A stretch of DNA of 64,000 nt from Cognatiyoonia sp965661665 (GTDB lineage: Bacteria; Pseudomonadota; Alphaproteobacteria; Rhodobacterales; Rhodobacteraceae), in assembly GCF_965661665.1 (NCBI RefSeq), contig NZ_CBFIEO010000005.1:81192-145191 (forward strand). The letters are read 5' to 3'. A model generated the notes under the pieces. It was not told where the DNA came from, searched no databases, and worked only from the letters and a program-made list of their open reading frames with translations. This document shows, piece after piece, positions 52,796-60,801 of this stretch (within the stretch, counting starts at the first letter, position 1; every line of letters begins with the position of its first letter). Both the position numbers and the translations under genes were made by a program.

Positions 52796-53671
52796 TCAAT
52801 CAGCGCATAAAAACGGGATAGACTGCGCCAAAACATCATCAGGCCGCTCCTCCGCAAGGTAATGCCCGCAGTCAATCGTCTCACCGGTGACACGCTCCAC
52901 CCGTTGCTTCCAAAGAGCCAAACACTCAAAATGCGCCTCAATTGCGCCCTTGGCACCCCAAAGGACATGCACGGGGCAGGTCACTTTTCGGTCCCCGTCC
53001 GCATCATCGTGAGCGATGTCGATCGTGGCCGCCGCGCGGTAGTCTTCACACGCCGCGCGGATCGTCTCTGGGTCAGAAAACCCATCGATGTAGGCTTGCA
53101 GCGCTTCCTCGCTCAGCGCCTCACCCCCGCTGCCCCAACTGCCGCACTTGCGGCGCACAAAGGCTTCTGGATCAGCAAGGATCGCCTCTTCGGGCAAAGG
53201 ACTGGGTTGGATGAGAAAGAACCAATGCCAATAAGTCCGTGCGAACGCATCTGTCGTGTTGGCATACATTTCCCGCGTCGGTGCAATATCGAGCAAAACC
53301 ATCCGCTCTACCCGATCCGGCCAATCCATCGCCATCCGGTGGGCCACCCGCGCCCCGCGGTCATGAGCCAAGATACGAAAGCTCCGAAACCCCAGCTGCT
53401 CCATGACGCCGAGCATATCCGCCGCCATCGCGCGTTTCGAATAGGTCGCGTGATCCTCAACCGTCGGCGGCTTCGCAGAAGCTCCATAGCCCCGCAAATC
53501 CGCACAGACACAGGTGAACCGTTTCGACAGCTCAGGCACAACCTTGTGCCACATCACATGCGTTTGCGGATAGCCATGTAACAGCAACAGCGGTGGCCCC
53601 TCCCCTCCGATACGGGCAAAGATGTCGACGCCATCGACCGTGATGGTCTGCTCAGTAAATCCTTCAAACAT
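52796..53671 (-). CDS. Alpha/beta hydrolase, haloacetate dehalogenase-like
   Basis: The ATG at 53671 gives the family start; the frame is open well upstream without match. The 291-residue product has an oxyanion loop LLLLHGYPQTHVMWHKV near residue 29, the nucleophile Asp in ILAHDRGARVAHRMAMD near 106 and a cap domain with PEAFVRRKCG. HDRGxR with Asp as nucleophile is the mark of the fluoroacetate/haloacetate dehalogenase group, distinct from Ser hydrolases; the catalytic His is in DCGHYLAEERPD near 278. Many relatives act on other substrates, so I do not assert dehalogenation. Confidence 0.82.
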   Translation of the reverse strand: MFEGFTEQTITVDGVDIFARIGGEGPPLLLLHGYPQTHVMWHKVVPELSKRFTCVCADLRGYGASAKPPTVEDHATYSKRAMAADMLGVMEQLGFRSFRILAHDRGARVAHRMAMDWPDRVERMVLLDIAPTREMYANTTDAFARTYWHWFFLIQPSPLPEEAILADPEAFVRRKCGSWGSGGEALSEEALQAYIDGFSDPETIRAACEDYRAAATIDIAHDDADGDRKVTCPVHVLWGAKGAIEAHFECLALWKQRVERVTGETIDCGHYLAEERPDDVLAQSIPFLCAD

Positions 53672-53812
53672 ACGCGCAGCATGGCCAATACACGCCACGC
53701 CCGCCACCGAAAAACACCCTCGCGCCGTCCACACACGTCCACACCTTAACAATATGTCGCCATTCTCCGCTCGATGACGGGCCGCTAGCGTTGCCGAAAT
53801 AGGGAAGATTTC

Positions 53813-55302
53813 ATGATAAAACGCATTCTCAAATGGCGCGGATTTAGCCTTTTGGTCCTGATTTGCATCTTGGTATTCAACACATGACGCTACACTCCCG
53901 CGACAATCACGCAAACATTTGAAGACCTCCCGATGGTCGATGCCAATGTCGTGGCTGAAAAGCTGAGCCAAGCCATCCAGATCAAAACAATTTCTCACCC
54001 GTTTGGCGCCCCAGACAGGCAGTAAGCCTATGAAAATTTTATCGTGTGGCTGGCAACCACCTTCCCAAATGCGACGATTGCGCTCGATCAAACCCTCGTT
54101 GGTGGCCACACCCCACTCTACCATTGGCAAGGCCAAGATCCCTCAGCGGAGGCGATCCTGATCAGCGGTCACTATGATGTCGTCCCGATCGAAGGCGACT
54201 GGTCACGGTATCCTTGGGCCGGTGAAATTTCAGATGGGTTCGTCTGGGGACGCGGCGTGCTGGATATGAAAGGCGGCGTTGTCAGCTTGATGGAGGCAGT
54301 GGATCGACTGGCCGCCAACGGTTTCCAGCCATAAAACTCTATCTAAATCGCGCCGACACAGGATGAAGAGATTGGCGGCGCTGGTGGAGCACAATCCGTT
54401 GTCGCTTAATTTGAGGAAAATGGCATCGACATCGGTTGGAGCCTTGATGAAGGTTCCTTTGTCCTCCCCGATGTGATCAGCGCGATCCATACGGATATCG
54501 CCTCCATTAACTTGGCCGACAAGGGCTACATGACCGTCAAAATCACGACGCAAGGGTTGGGCGGGCACAGCCCGCTCCCGCATCGGCAAACCGCCGTCTC
54601 CAAACTGGCAACAGCCATAACCGAGCTTCAGGCCGATCCGGTGCCCGGGGGCCTTACCGATGTCAGTGCGGAATTTTTGACGAACTTGGGCAACATATGG
54701 GGCTCACGGAACGCGTGCTGTTTGCAAACACACGGCTCTTTGCCCCTTTTATCGAAAGCACCCTATCCAGTGCCAACACAACGGATGCGATGCTCCGGAC
54801 AACTAAAGCCCCGACCATGTTGGAAGGCGCAGAGGCGGAGAATATTCTGCAACAAGAGGCCAGCTTTTTCATCAATTTCCCCCTACATCCGCAGGACAAC
54901 AAAGCAACCGTCTTGGCGCATATCGATAGCAAAATCTCTGACTCGCATATCGACGTGGATGTGCTGAATGCGCGTTCGGCAAGTCCCGTTGCCTCCCACG
55001 AAAATGATGCCTTCGGACATCTTGCCACCACAGCGCGACAGGTCTTTGGCGACGTCGTTGTTGCTGGCCCCACAATCGCGGGTACGGATTCATCGCACTA
55101 CCACCAATACGCCAAGGACCACTATCGCTTCCTGCCGTTAGTTTTCATGAACGAAGACATCGCGCTGCTGCTTGGCAAAGATGAGCGCATCTCGGTCGAA
55201 AACCTCGGCAAGGCCGTGCAGTATTACGAACTTCTCATCCAAGGTCTCCAAAACCGAAAAAAAACGGTCCGCGGGAGGAGGTGCGGACCGTTTTCCAAAT
55301 AA
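53813..55302 (+). pseudogene. M20-family metallopeptidase, heavily broken
   Basis: A membrane-anchored M20 carboxypeptidase-like gene (MIKRILKWRGFSLLVLICIL at the start). In its frame are five stop codons: TGA 53885, TAA 54023, TAA 54332, TAA 54344 and TAA 54407. Readable motifs remain: ILISGHYDVVPIEGDWSRYP (zinc His, Asp), VWGRGVLDMKGGVVSLMEAV, DEEIGGAGGAQ and GGHSPLPHRQTAV. Near 54700 a one-base shift occurs, after which MVFANT-like RVLFANTRLFAPFIESTL and TKAPTMLEGAEAENILQ lead to the normal end. It is certainly dead. It had probably acted on N-acyl amino acids or peptides in the periplasm. Confidence 0.9.
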
Positions 55303-55331
55303 GGTGACCTAAAGGGAGGAGACGGTCACCT
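55257..55331 (-). ncRNA. Anti-Shine-Dalgarno sRNA of the CcsR/cuckoo type, two CUCCUCCC stem-loops
   Basis: On the minus strand the first hairpin has stem GGTGACC/GGTCACC (55324-55330 and 55303-55309), 8 bp with the flanking A-T pair, and a 14-base loop with CTCCTCCC. The second has a perfect 12-bp stem, AAAACGGTCCGC/GCGGACCGTTTT (55283-55294 and 55261-55272), the loop ACCTCCTCCC and eight U at its end, so it is also a Rho-independent terminator. Two hairpins with CCUCCUCCC-type loops, the latter a terminator, are the described layout of the alphaproteobacterial CcsR (Rhodobacter) and cuckoo RNAs. It begins 57 bases after the phaP stop on the same strand, so it could be made by processing of the phaP transcript. 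Confidence 0.75.
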
Positions 55332-55339
55332 ATTCAATT

Positions 55340-55379
55340 GCTGCACGAACCCGTTAATCAACACTCGTTACCGTGCAGC
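55340..55379 (-). other. Inverted repeat between phaP stop and the sRNA
   Basis: GCTGCACG at 55340-55347 is exactly complementary to CGTGCAGC at 55372-55379 (8 bp, 24-base loop). It lies nine bases past the phaP stop codon. It may be a processing or stability hairpin that separates the phasin message from the sRNA; this is an inference. Confidence 0.45.
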
Positions 55380-55387
55380 AGAATTGC

Positions 55388-55837
55388 TTACTTTACGGAA
55401 GCAGTTGCTTTCTTCGCAGCAGCTGTCACATCAGCAGTTGCTTTCTTTGTAGCAGCTTGAACCTCCTCAGAAGCTTCTTTGCCAGCAGCCATCAGCAGTT
55501 CTGCAGTCTGTGTCTGAACCTTCTTCGCGATTTCAGCAAAAGCAGCCATGTGCTCCGCAGCAGCTTCAGCAGATGCAGATGCGAAGTCTGTGACAGACTT
55601 TGCATAGTCAGCAGGCTCTGCCTTTGCAGTTGTCAGCGCGGACAGCTTTGTGAATGTGTCGTTTGCCCACTTTGCAGAAAGCTCTGTTGATGTCTGAGCG
55701 GCTTCGATGTTCACAGCGGACATCTTCTCAGCCAATGTCGCCTGAGATTTAAAGGACTGTTCCATTGCTTTCGTGTCAATTGGGAATGCACCCATGATGT
55801 CTTTGAAAGCAGCTGTGAAGTCTTGTGTCTTAGCCAT
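55388..55837 (-). CDS. phaP: Phasin, PHA granule surface protein
   Basis: The 149-residue protein is rich in Ala, Lys, Thr and Glu and almost entirely helical. Residues 5-70 (FTAAFKDIMGAFPIDTKAME onwards) match the phasin_2 domain; the tail is a coiled-coil and lysine-alanine repeat (ATKKATADVTAAAKKATASV). Phasins coat polyhydroxybutyrate granules and control their size. Regulation is suggested by PhaR-type repeats upstream at 55920-55980. The gene is followed by an unusual dual anti-SD sRNA. Confidence 0.92.
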   Translation of the reverse strand: MAKTQDFTAAFKDIMGAFPIDTKAMEQSFKSQATLAEKMSAVNIEAAQTSTELSAKWANDTFTKLSALTTAKAEPADYAKSVTDFASASAEAAAEHMAAFAEIAKKVQTQTAELLMAAGKEASEEVQAATKKATADVTAAAKKATASVK

Positions 55838-55861
55838 TGTCTTTTAACCTTTGTGATTCGG

Positions 55862-55893
55862 AGCGGGCTGGAGAGTTCCTGGGAGGACCCGCT
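55862..55893 (-). promoter_or_regulatory. Leader hairpin of phaP with an anti-SD-like loop
   Basis: On the minus strand AGCGGG/CCCGCT form a 6-bp stem (55888-55893 and 55862-55867), with TCCTCCCAGGA inside the loop, where TCCT and AGGA can pair again. It lies between the PhaR sites and the phaP ATG, so it would be in the 5' leader. Confidence 0.35.
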
Positions 55894-55919
55894 TTAATTA
55901 GATGACCCAGAGATAATTG

Positions 55920-55980
55920 CTGCATCGCAGCATTTCAAGAGATTTTCTGCATCGCAGCAAAAAATTTTATGCAACTGCAG
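55920..55980. promoter_or_regulatory. Repeated CTGC-N3-GCAG sites, probable PhaR operator
   Basis: CTGCATCGCAG occurs twice, at 55920-55930 and 55947-55957, 27 bases apart, and CTGCAG stands at 55975-55980. This fits the published PhaR target CTGC-N3-4-GCAG upstream of phaP in Paracoccus denitrificans. The sites lie in the phaP/phaC intergenic region, just before the phaP leader, and phaR itself is 3 kb away. Confidence 0.75.
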
Positions 55981-55996
55981 AATTAAAAATAAATAT

Positions 55997-57793
55997 CTAT
56001 TCTTCAATAACATAGGTTCCTGGTGCTGCGGCCAAAATCGGCCGATCACCTGCTCCTGGCATCCGTGCCGCGACTTTTTTGCCAGACTTTTTCGCCAACC
56101 AAGCGCCCCACCGCGGCCACCATGATCCCTCATGTTTGTCCGCTGACGATTGCCAATCCTCAGGCGTCAGACCCATCTTCGGATTGGTATAATGACCATA
56201 TTTCTTTTTGCTGGGTGGATTGATGATCCCCGCGATATGGCCTGATTCAGACAAGATAAAGGTTTTTTCCTTCGATCCCATCTTTTGAACGCCGCGATAG
56301 CTGCTCTTCCACGCTGCAATATGATCGGTCTCACAGGCTATTGCACAGACAGGGATTGTCACATCTTTCAACCGAACGGTCGTACCCGCCAAGTCAAATC
56401 CGTCGGTCGCCAGCTTATCGGCTTGGCAAAGCCCCCGCAGATATTCGACCGACATCTTCGCAGGAAGGTTCGTCCCATCGCCATTCCAATACAGCAGGTC
56501 AAACGCAGGCGGCGCTTTACCCATCATGTAACTTTTGATCGCAGGGCCATAGATCAGGTCATTTGACCGCAAGAATGAGAACGTCCGCGACATATAGAAA
56601 TGATCAAGAACGCCAGACCCGTTCACTTCCACCTCAATCCCGTCGACAAAATCATCGTCAAGGAAGACCCCGACCTCCCCCCTGTCGGAAAAATCCGTCA
56701 GCGTTGTAAAGAAGGTCGCAGAATTGACCGACGTGTCCTTGCGCTGCTTCATCAACGCCAAAGTGATCGACAGCGTGGTGCCCGCGATGCAATAGCCCAC
56801 GGCATTGACCTTTTTGACGTCACAGATCGTTTTTACCTGATCGATTGCCGTCAGATACCCCTCTTCCACATAATCCGTCATGCCCACATCGGCATAACTC
56901 TCATCCGGGTTGACCCAAGACACCACAAACAGCGTGAAGCCCTGATCCACGATCCATTTGATCAAGCTGTTCTGCGGTTTCAGGTCCATCACGTAGAACT
57001 TGTTGATCCACGGCGGGAAGATCACCAAAGGCGTCTCATGCACCTGATCTGTCGTCGGCTTGTACTGGATCAGCTCGAACATCCGGTTGCGGAACACGAC
57101 GGAGCCTTCAGTCGTCGCCAAATTCTCCCCAATCCGGAACGCATCCTTATCTGCGAGCGTCACAACAAGATCGCCGTCATTCGCCTCTAAGTCTTTGATG
57201 AGGTTTTCAAGACCTTTCACAAGGCTCTCACCCTCTGTCTGAGCGGCAAGCTCCAGCGCCTCAGGGTTGGTAGGTAGGAAATTCGTCGGGCTCAGCATAT
57301 CGATGATTTGCTGGCTGAAGTATTCAAGCCGCGACTTCTCGCCCTCTTCCAAGTCGTCAATGTCATCCACGGCCTGTTGGATCGCCTGCGAACTCCTCAG
57401 ATACTGCTGCTTAATGAAGTTGAAATAGGGGTTGGTTTCCCACATTTCGTGGGCGAACCGCCGATCCTTTGGCGTTTCATCCCTGGGCGCTTCGAATTTG
57501 CCCTGCATCATCAAATGCTGCGCTTCGACGTAATGTTTTACCGATTTCGACCAATATTCGAGCTGATGCTCTAGTATCTTGGCAGGGTTTTGAGCCATCT
57601 CCGCCCAATATGCACCCATCGCTTTTGCATAAAAATCAGGCGCCGGTCCTTGCAATGCTGCAGGCACAGCACGACCCTTGCCCATAACGCTCAAAAGCCG
57701 TTGGGTCAGCTCTTCCGCCCGCGCAAGATTTGCCTCTAAACGGTCGATATTTTTACCAGATGTTGCGGTTTCACTGATATCTTCAGTTGTCAT
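55997..57793 (-). CDS. phaC: Class I polyhydroxyalkanoate synthase
   Basis: The 598-residue enzyme has the N-terminal domain (PDFYAKAMGAYWAEMAQNPAK), and the alpha/beta catalytic domain with lipase-box-like VGYCIAGTTLSITLAL, where Cys near 332 is the nucleophile, Asp in ACETDHIAAWKSSY near 488 and His in SESGHIAGIINPPS near 516. Its length and the LNKFYVMDLKPQNSL region match class I synthases, which polymerise short-chain (3-hydroxybutyryl) CoA. The depolymerase gene phaZ starts divergently 80 bases away. Confidence 0.96.
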   Translation of the reverse strand: MTTEDISETATSGKNIDRLEANLARAEELTQRLLSVMGKGRAVPAALQGPAPDFYAKAMGAYWAEMAQNPAKILEHQLEYWSKSVKHYVEAQHLMMQGKFEAPRDETPKDRRFAHEMWETNPYFNFIKQQYLRSSQAIQQAVDDIDDLEEGEKSRLEYFSQQIIDMLSPTNFLPTNPEALELAAQTEGESLVKGLENLIKDLEANDGDLVVTLADKDAFRIGENLATTEGSVVFRNRMFELIQYKPTTDQVHETPLVIFPPWINKFYVMDLKPQNSLIKWIVDQGFTLFVVSWVNPDESYADVGMTDYVEEGYLTAIDQVKTICDVKKVNAVGYCIAGTTLSITLALMKQRKDTSVNSATFFTTLTDFSDRGEVGVFLDDDFVDGIEVEVNGSGVLDHFYMSRTFSFLRSNDLIYGPAIKSYMMGKAPPAFDLLYWNGDGTNLPAKMSVEYLRGLCQADKLATDGFDLAGTTVRLKDVTIPVCAIACETDHIAAWKSSYRGVQKMGSKEKTFILSESGHIAGIINPPSKKKYGHYTNPKMGLTPEDWQSSADKHEGSWWPRWGAWLAKKSGKKVAARMPGAGDRPILAAAPGTYVIEE

Positions 57794-57813
57794 ACGGCCA
57801 ACCCCGCCCTAGT

Positions 57814-57833
57814 TTGCAGCTGCAGCATCTGCG
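57814..57833. promoter_or_regulatory. TGC-rich site between phaC and phaZ, possible PhaR site
   Basis: TTGCAGCTGCAGCATCTGCG contains the palindrome GCAGCTGC and overlapping CTGCAG, similar in TGC-richness to the sites before phaP, but not a perfect CTGC-N3-GCAG pair. It sits in the only space between the two divergent start codons. Confidence 0.4.
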
Positions 57834-57873
57834 TGTGTAATGAGCCTGTGTCTCAATCAGGAAAGATAAGAAT

Positions 57874-59148
57874 ATGAAATACATGATGACGTATGACCTG
57901 ATGGAGTCGGCGCGCAATACAAACCAATGGCTTGGGGCCACGGCACACGCCTTCGCTTCTTATCCTTTTATGTCAATGAGGCCCAACCCTGCAATGGATT
58001 GGCTCAAAGCTTGGGGCGAAGTGACGGAGCGTACATTTGCCCGCATGGTTGTCAAACCTGATTGGAACATCCCAGATTTCACCAACGAACAGGGCAAAGA
58101 CCGCCGCGTCCACGTCGATAAGATCATTGAGCGCCCCTTCGGCGATCTGATCCATTTCCGTGTGAAGAACCGCGAAAAGATCAAACCCACCATCCTCCTC
58201 GTTGCGCCGATGTCTGGCCATTACGCCACGCTGCTGCGCAAAACTGTCACCAGCCTGGTCCCAGATTATGAAGTCTACATGACAGATTGGCATAACGCGC
58301 GCGACATACCTGTCAGCGCCGGAAAATTCGATGTTGAGGATTACACCCTCTACCTCGTCGACTTCATGAAAGAGCTTGGGCCAGACACCCACGTGATGGC
58401 GGTATGTCAGCCCGTGCCCCTTGCGCTCGCCGCTACAGCTTATTTGGCGGAAGAAGATCCAAAATCTCAGCCGCGCTCCCTCACCCTCGTCGGCGGTCCC
58501 GTCGATCCAGAAGCGAATCCGACCGAAGTCACTGACTTTGGCCGCACCGTCACCATGGGCCAGCTTGAGCAGACCATGATCCAGCGCGTCGGTTTCAAAT
58601 ACGATGGTGTCGGCCGCATGGTGTACCCCGGCTTGCTACAATTGGCGTCCTTCATCTCCATGAACGGCGAAATGCACGCAAATGCCTTCCGCGACCAAAT
58701 CATCCGCGCCGCCAAAGGCGAAGCCGCCGATCACGACCGCCACAACAATTTCTACGATGAATATCTGGCCGTCATGGACATGACCGCGGAGTTTTACCTT
58801 TCTACTGTCGAGCGTATCTTCAAGAACCGCGAGATTGCGAAGAACGAATTTGTGGTCGCTGGCCGCAAGGTTGATTTTGGTAAAATCACCGACGTCGCTG
58901 TCAAAATCGTGGAAGGGGAAGAAGACGACATCTCCGCTCCTGGTCAGTGCCTCGCAGCGCTCGACCTTCTTACTGGCCTCGATGACAGCAAAAAAGCCTC
59001 CCACGTCGAACCAGGTGCGGGTCACTACGGCATCTTCGCGGGAAAAAGCTGGCGCAACAATATCCGCCCACTGGTGAAAGAGTTCATCGAAGCCAACAGC
59101 GGACCTGCGAAACCCCGCAAGTCCGCCAAAGTTGTCACTCTCAAGTAG
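57874..59148 (+). CDS. phaZ: Intracellular polyhydroxybutyrate depolymerase
   Basis: The 424-residue product starts MKYMMTYDLMESARNTNQWL, the PHB_depo_C family start, and has IKPTILLVAPMSGHYATLLRKTV near residue 105, the nucleophile Cys in HVMAVCQPVPLALAATAYL near 178, the GGPVDPEANPT motif near 208 and the C-terminal His in EPGAGHYGIFAGKSWR near 382. It breaks down native intracellular PHB granules. An AGGAAAG site stands before the ATG. It completes a PHA metabolic set with phaC, phaP and phaR. Confidence 0.95.
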   Translation: MKYMMTYDLMESARNTNQWLGATAHAFASYPFMSMRPNPAMDWLKAWGEVTERTFARMVVKPDWNIPDFTNEQGKDRRVHVDKIIERPFGDLIHFRVKNREKIKPTILLVAPMSGHYATLLRKTVTSLVPDYEVYMTDWHNARDIPVSAGKFDVEDYTLYLVDFMKELGPDTHVMAVCQPVPLALAATAYLAEEDPKSQPRSLTLVGGPVDPEANPTEVTDFGRTVTMGQLEQTMIQRVGFKYDGVGRMVYPGLLQLASFISMNGEMHANAFRDQIIRAAKGEAADHDRHNNFYDEYLAVMDMTAEFYLSTVERIFKNREIAKNEFVVAGRKVDFGKITDVAVKIVEGEEDDISAPGQCLAALDLLTGLDDSKKASHVEPGAGHYGIFAGKSWRNNIRPLVKEFIEANSGPAKPRKSAKVVTLK

Positions 59149-59843
59149 GTTCAGCCAACAACATCTTTAGGTTTGTAGGCTCTGCCTGCAAACGCTCCGG
59201 CGCGACCGTCACTGGCAGATCGCTTAAAACTGCGTTCAGCTTGAGCGCTTTCTCCTAGCATTTGCCAATGCCCGCAAATAGAACCCGTAGTGCAAGCTCT
59301 CCGCTTCTTAGCGTACGTCGAACACAATCTGTCGCAGCGCCCAATCAACGGTGCCAGTCAGGAAGCCATCCGCCGTCTGTGCTTCCATGTTGTTGAGCAT
59401 CAGAACACGGCCATCCGCACTGTTAGCCCGCAGCCAAAGCGTCGCAGCCCCCAAGCACTCATCGCACTTAAGATCAGCGGTCAATTGCACGCGCTTCCCG
59501 CGATACGCCGCCCCATCAATGCTCTGCATCAACGTCGCCCAACCGCTCTGTTCACCACTGTCCCGCACACTCCGGATAGTGGTTGGGGGACCAGCGGCAT
59601 CAGGATCAATCCCAACGCGGTAGTCTTGCGCCTGCTCACCGCCAACCCGCCAGCCTTCAGGCACAACAAGCGCGGTTGATGTCTTTGGCCCGTTGGTGAC
59701 AGCGCTGGCCGTGTTCCAATCGGCAAACCCAAGTTGTTTGGCAACAATCTCCAAACACTCGCTATGGCTCTTGGTGACATTGTCGTCCACCAAAAGGCTG
59801 CGCAGCGTTTTGGCCATAGTCTTTGGATCACGCGAATCTGCAT
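59141..59843 (-). pseudogene. Glyoxalase-superfamily / carbohydrate-binding-like regulator, broken
   Basis: A front domain (RDPKTMAKTLRSLLVDD, VAKQLGFADWNTASAV) and a C-terminal domain (VPEGWRVGGEQAQDYRVGID, YRGKRVQLTADLKCDECLGA) are seen in one frame. TAA at 59308 follows FDVR; the same frame continues EAESLHYGFYLRA and, after a one-base shift and a TAG at the place of a Trp, EKALKLNAVLSDLPVTVAPE to 59141. The good ribosome site AAGGAG directs translation to an ATG at 59843 in a different frame, so the start also needs one indel. Three or more lesions. Its end overlaps that of phaZ by eight bases. Confidence 0.7.
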
Positions 59844-60019
59844 GTCCGTTCTCCTTCATCATAGGATGAACCAGCAAGACATCAGGGCGCGTATTGCTGA
59901 CGGGTTCATCCCAGTCAGAAGAAAGAAAATGCTATATTCACCATACCCAAAGGCACGCGCGGCGTGTCATCGAACCCACTCGAAATGCAGGAGTGACATC
60001 TCAATCTGTCAAGTTTACC

Positions 60020-60742
60020 TTACCGCAGCACCAACGCCATGCGCATCCATGATGCCAAATGTTCGTTCACCGCTTCGGGCCGTTCCAGCATTGGCAAATG
60101 CCCTGCGCCCACCACAACCTCACACCGCGCGTTGGGGATCATTTCGGCCAGAAGCTCTTGTTTTCCAAAAGGAACATGTCCGTCCTCATCCCCACATAAG
60201 ATCATACATGGAATGTTGAATTTGCGCAGGTTGGATTGTTGATCCCGTCGCCTCTGCATCGCCCGTGCTTGCCGGACATAAGCCTCCGGCCCAAGATGCA
60301 ACGCCATATCGCGTACCAGATCGGACACCACCAACCGATGCGGCGTATCCGCCAGCCACGACGATGGCATCTCCTTACCAATCACATCTGCAAACCGCCC
60401 CGACCGCGCCGCAACGATATGCGGCTCGCGGGCAGAGGCTTGCTGCGGCGTCTCTGCCAAAGGCGAGGTTGAGATCAACGCCAGCCGCGTCACACGTTCC
60501 GGTGCACGGCGCATGATCTCCAAAGCCACAGCACCGCCCATGCCCGCACCGATCAAAGCAAACTTCGATGGCGCCCAGCCTAGGATTTGGCTGGCGATTT
60601 CTTCCATCCGTTCGCCTTGCGTGGTTGGTGCAAACATCACCGCATGGTCGGCAGACAACGCGCCAAGCTGCGGGCCAAACACCCGCACATCACACATCAT
60701 GGGAGGAACGCATAAAATCGGCTCCGCAACCATCACAGCCAC
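60020..60742 (-). CDS. Alpha/beta hydrolase-fold protein lacking the nucleophile Ser
   Basis: The 240-residue product has the fold's features: APTTQGERMEEIASQILGW, FALIGAGMGGAVALEIMRRAP, and the acid/His end CGDEDGHVPFGKQELLAEMI with VVGAGHLPMLERPEAVNEHL. But the nucleophile elbow reads G-A-G-M-G, where active members have G-x-S-x-G; AGC to GGC is a single base change. Asp and His of the triad are present. It is either a recently disabled enzyme or a non-catalytic fold. Reading frame is otherwise intact. Confidence 0.75.
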   Translation of the reverse strand: MAVMVAEPILCVPPMMCDVRVFGPQLGALSADHAVMFAPTTQGERMEEIASQILGWAPSKFALIGAGMGGAVALEIMRRAPERVTRLALISTSPLAETPQQASAREPHIVAARSGRFADVIGKEMPSSWLADTPHRLVVSDLVRDMALHLGPEAYVRQARAMQRRRDQQSNLRKFNIPCMILCGDEDGHVPFGKQELLAEMIPNARCEVVVGAGHLPMLERPEAVNEHLASWMRMALVLR

Positions 60743-60801
60743 CCTAAATCAATACCGTCGCTTATGTGACAAATCCGGTGACAGGCTACAAGCCGATGTG
60801 A

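Noticed and set aside
52796..54136. Long N-terminal extension of the dehalogenase-like hydrolase
   Set aside because: The 155 codons before 53671 match no hydrolase and overlap the antisense M20 pseudogene; the family start lies at 53671.
55261..55294. Plus-strand terminator for the M20 gene
   Set aside because: The hairpin is symmetrical, but on the plus strand its right arm is followed by only four T within the stem; the U-run is clearly on the minus strand, and the plus-strand gene is dead.
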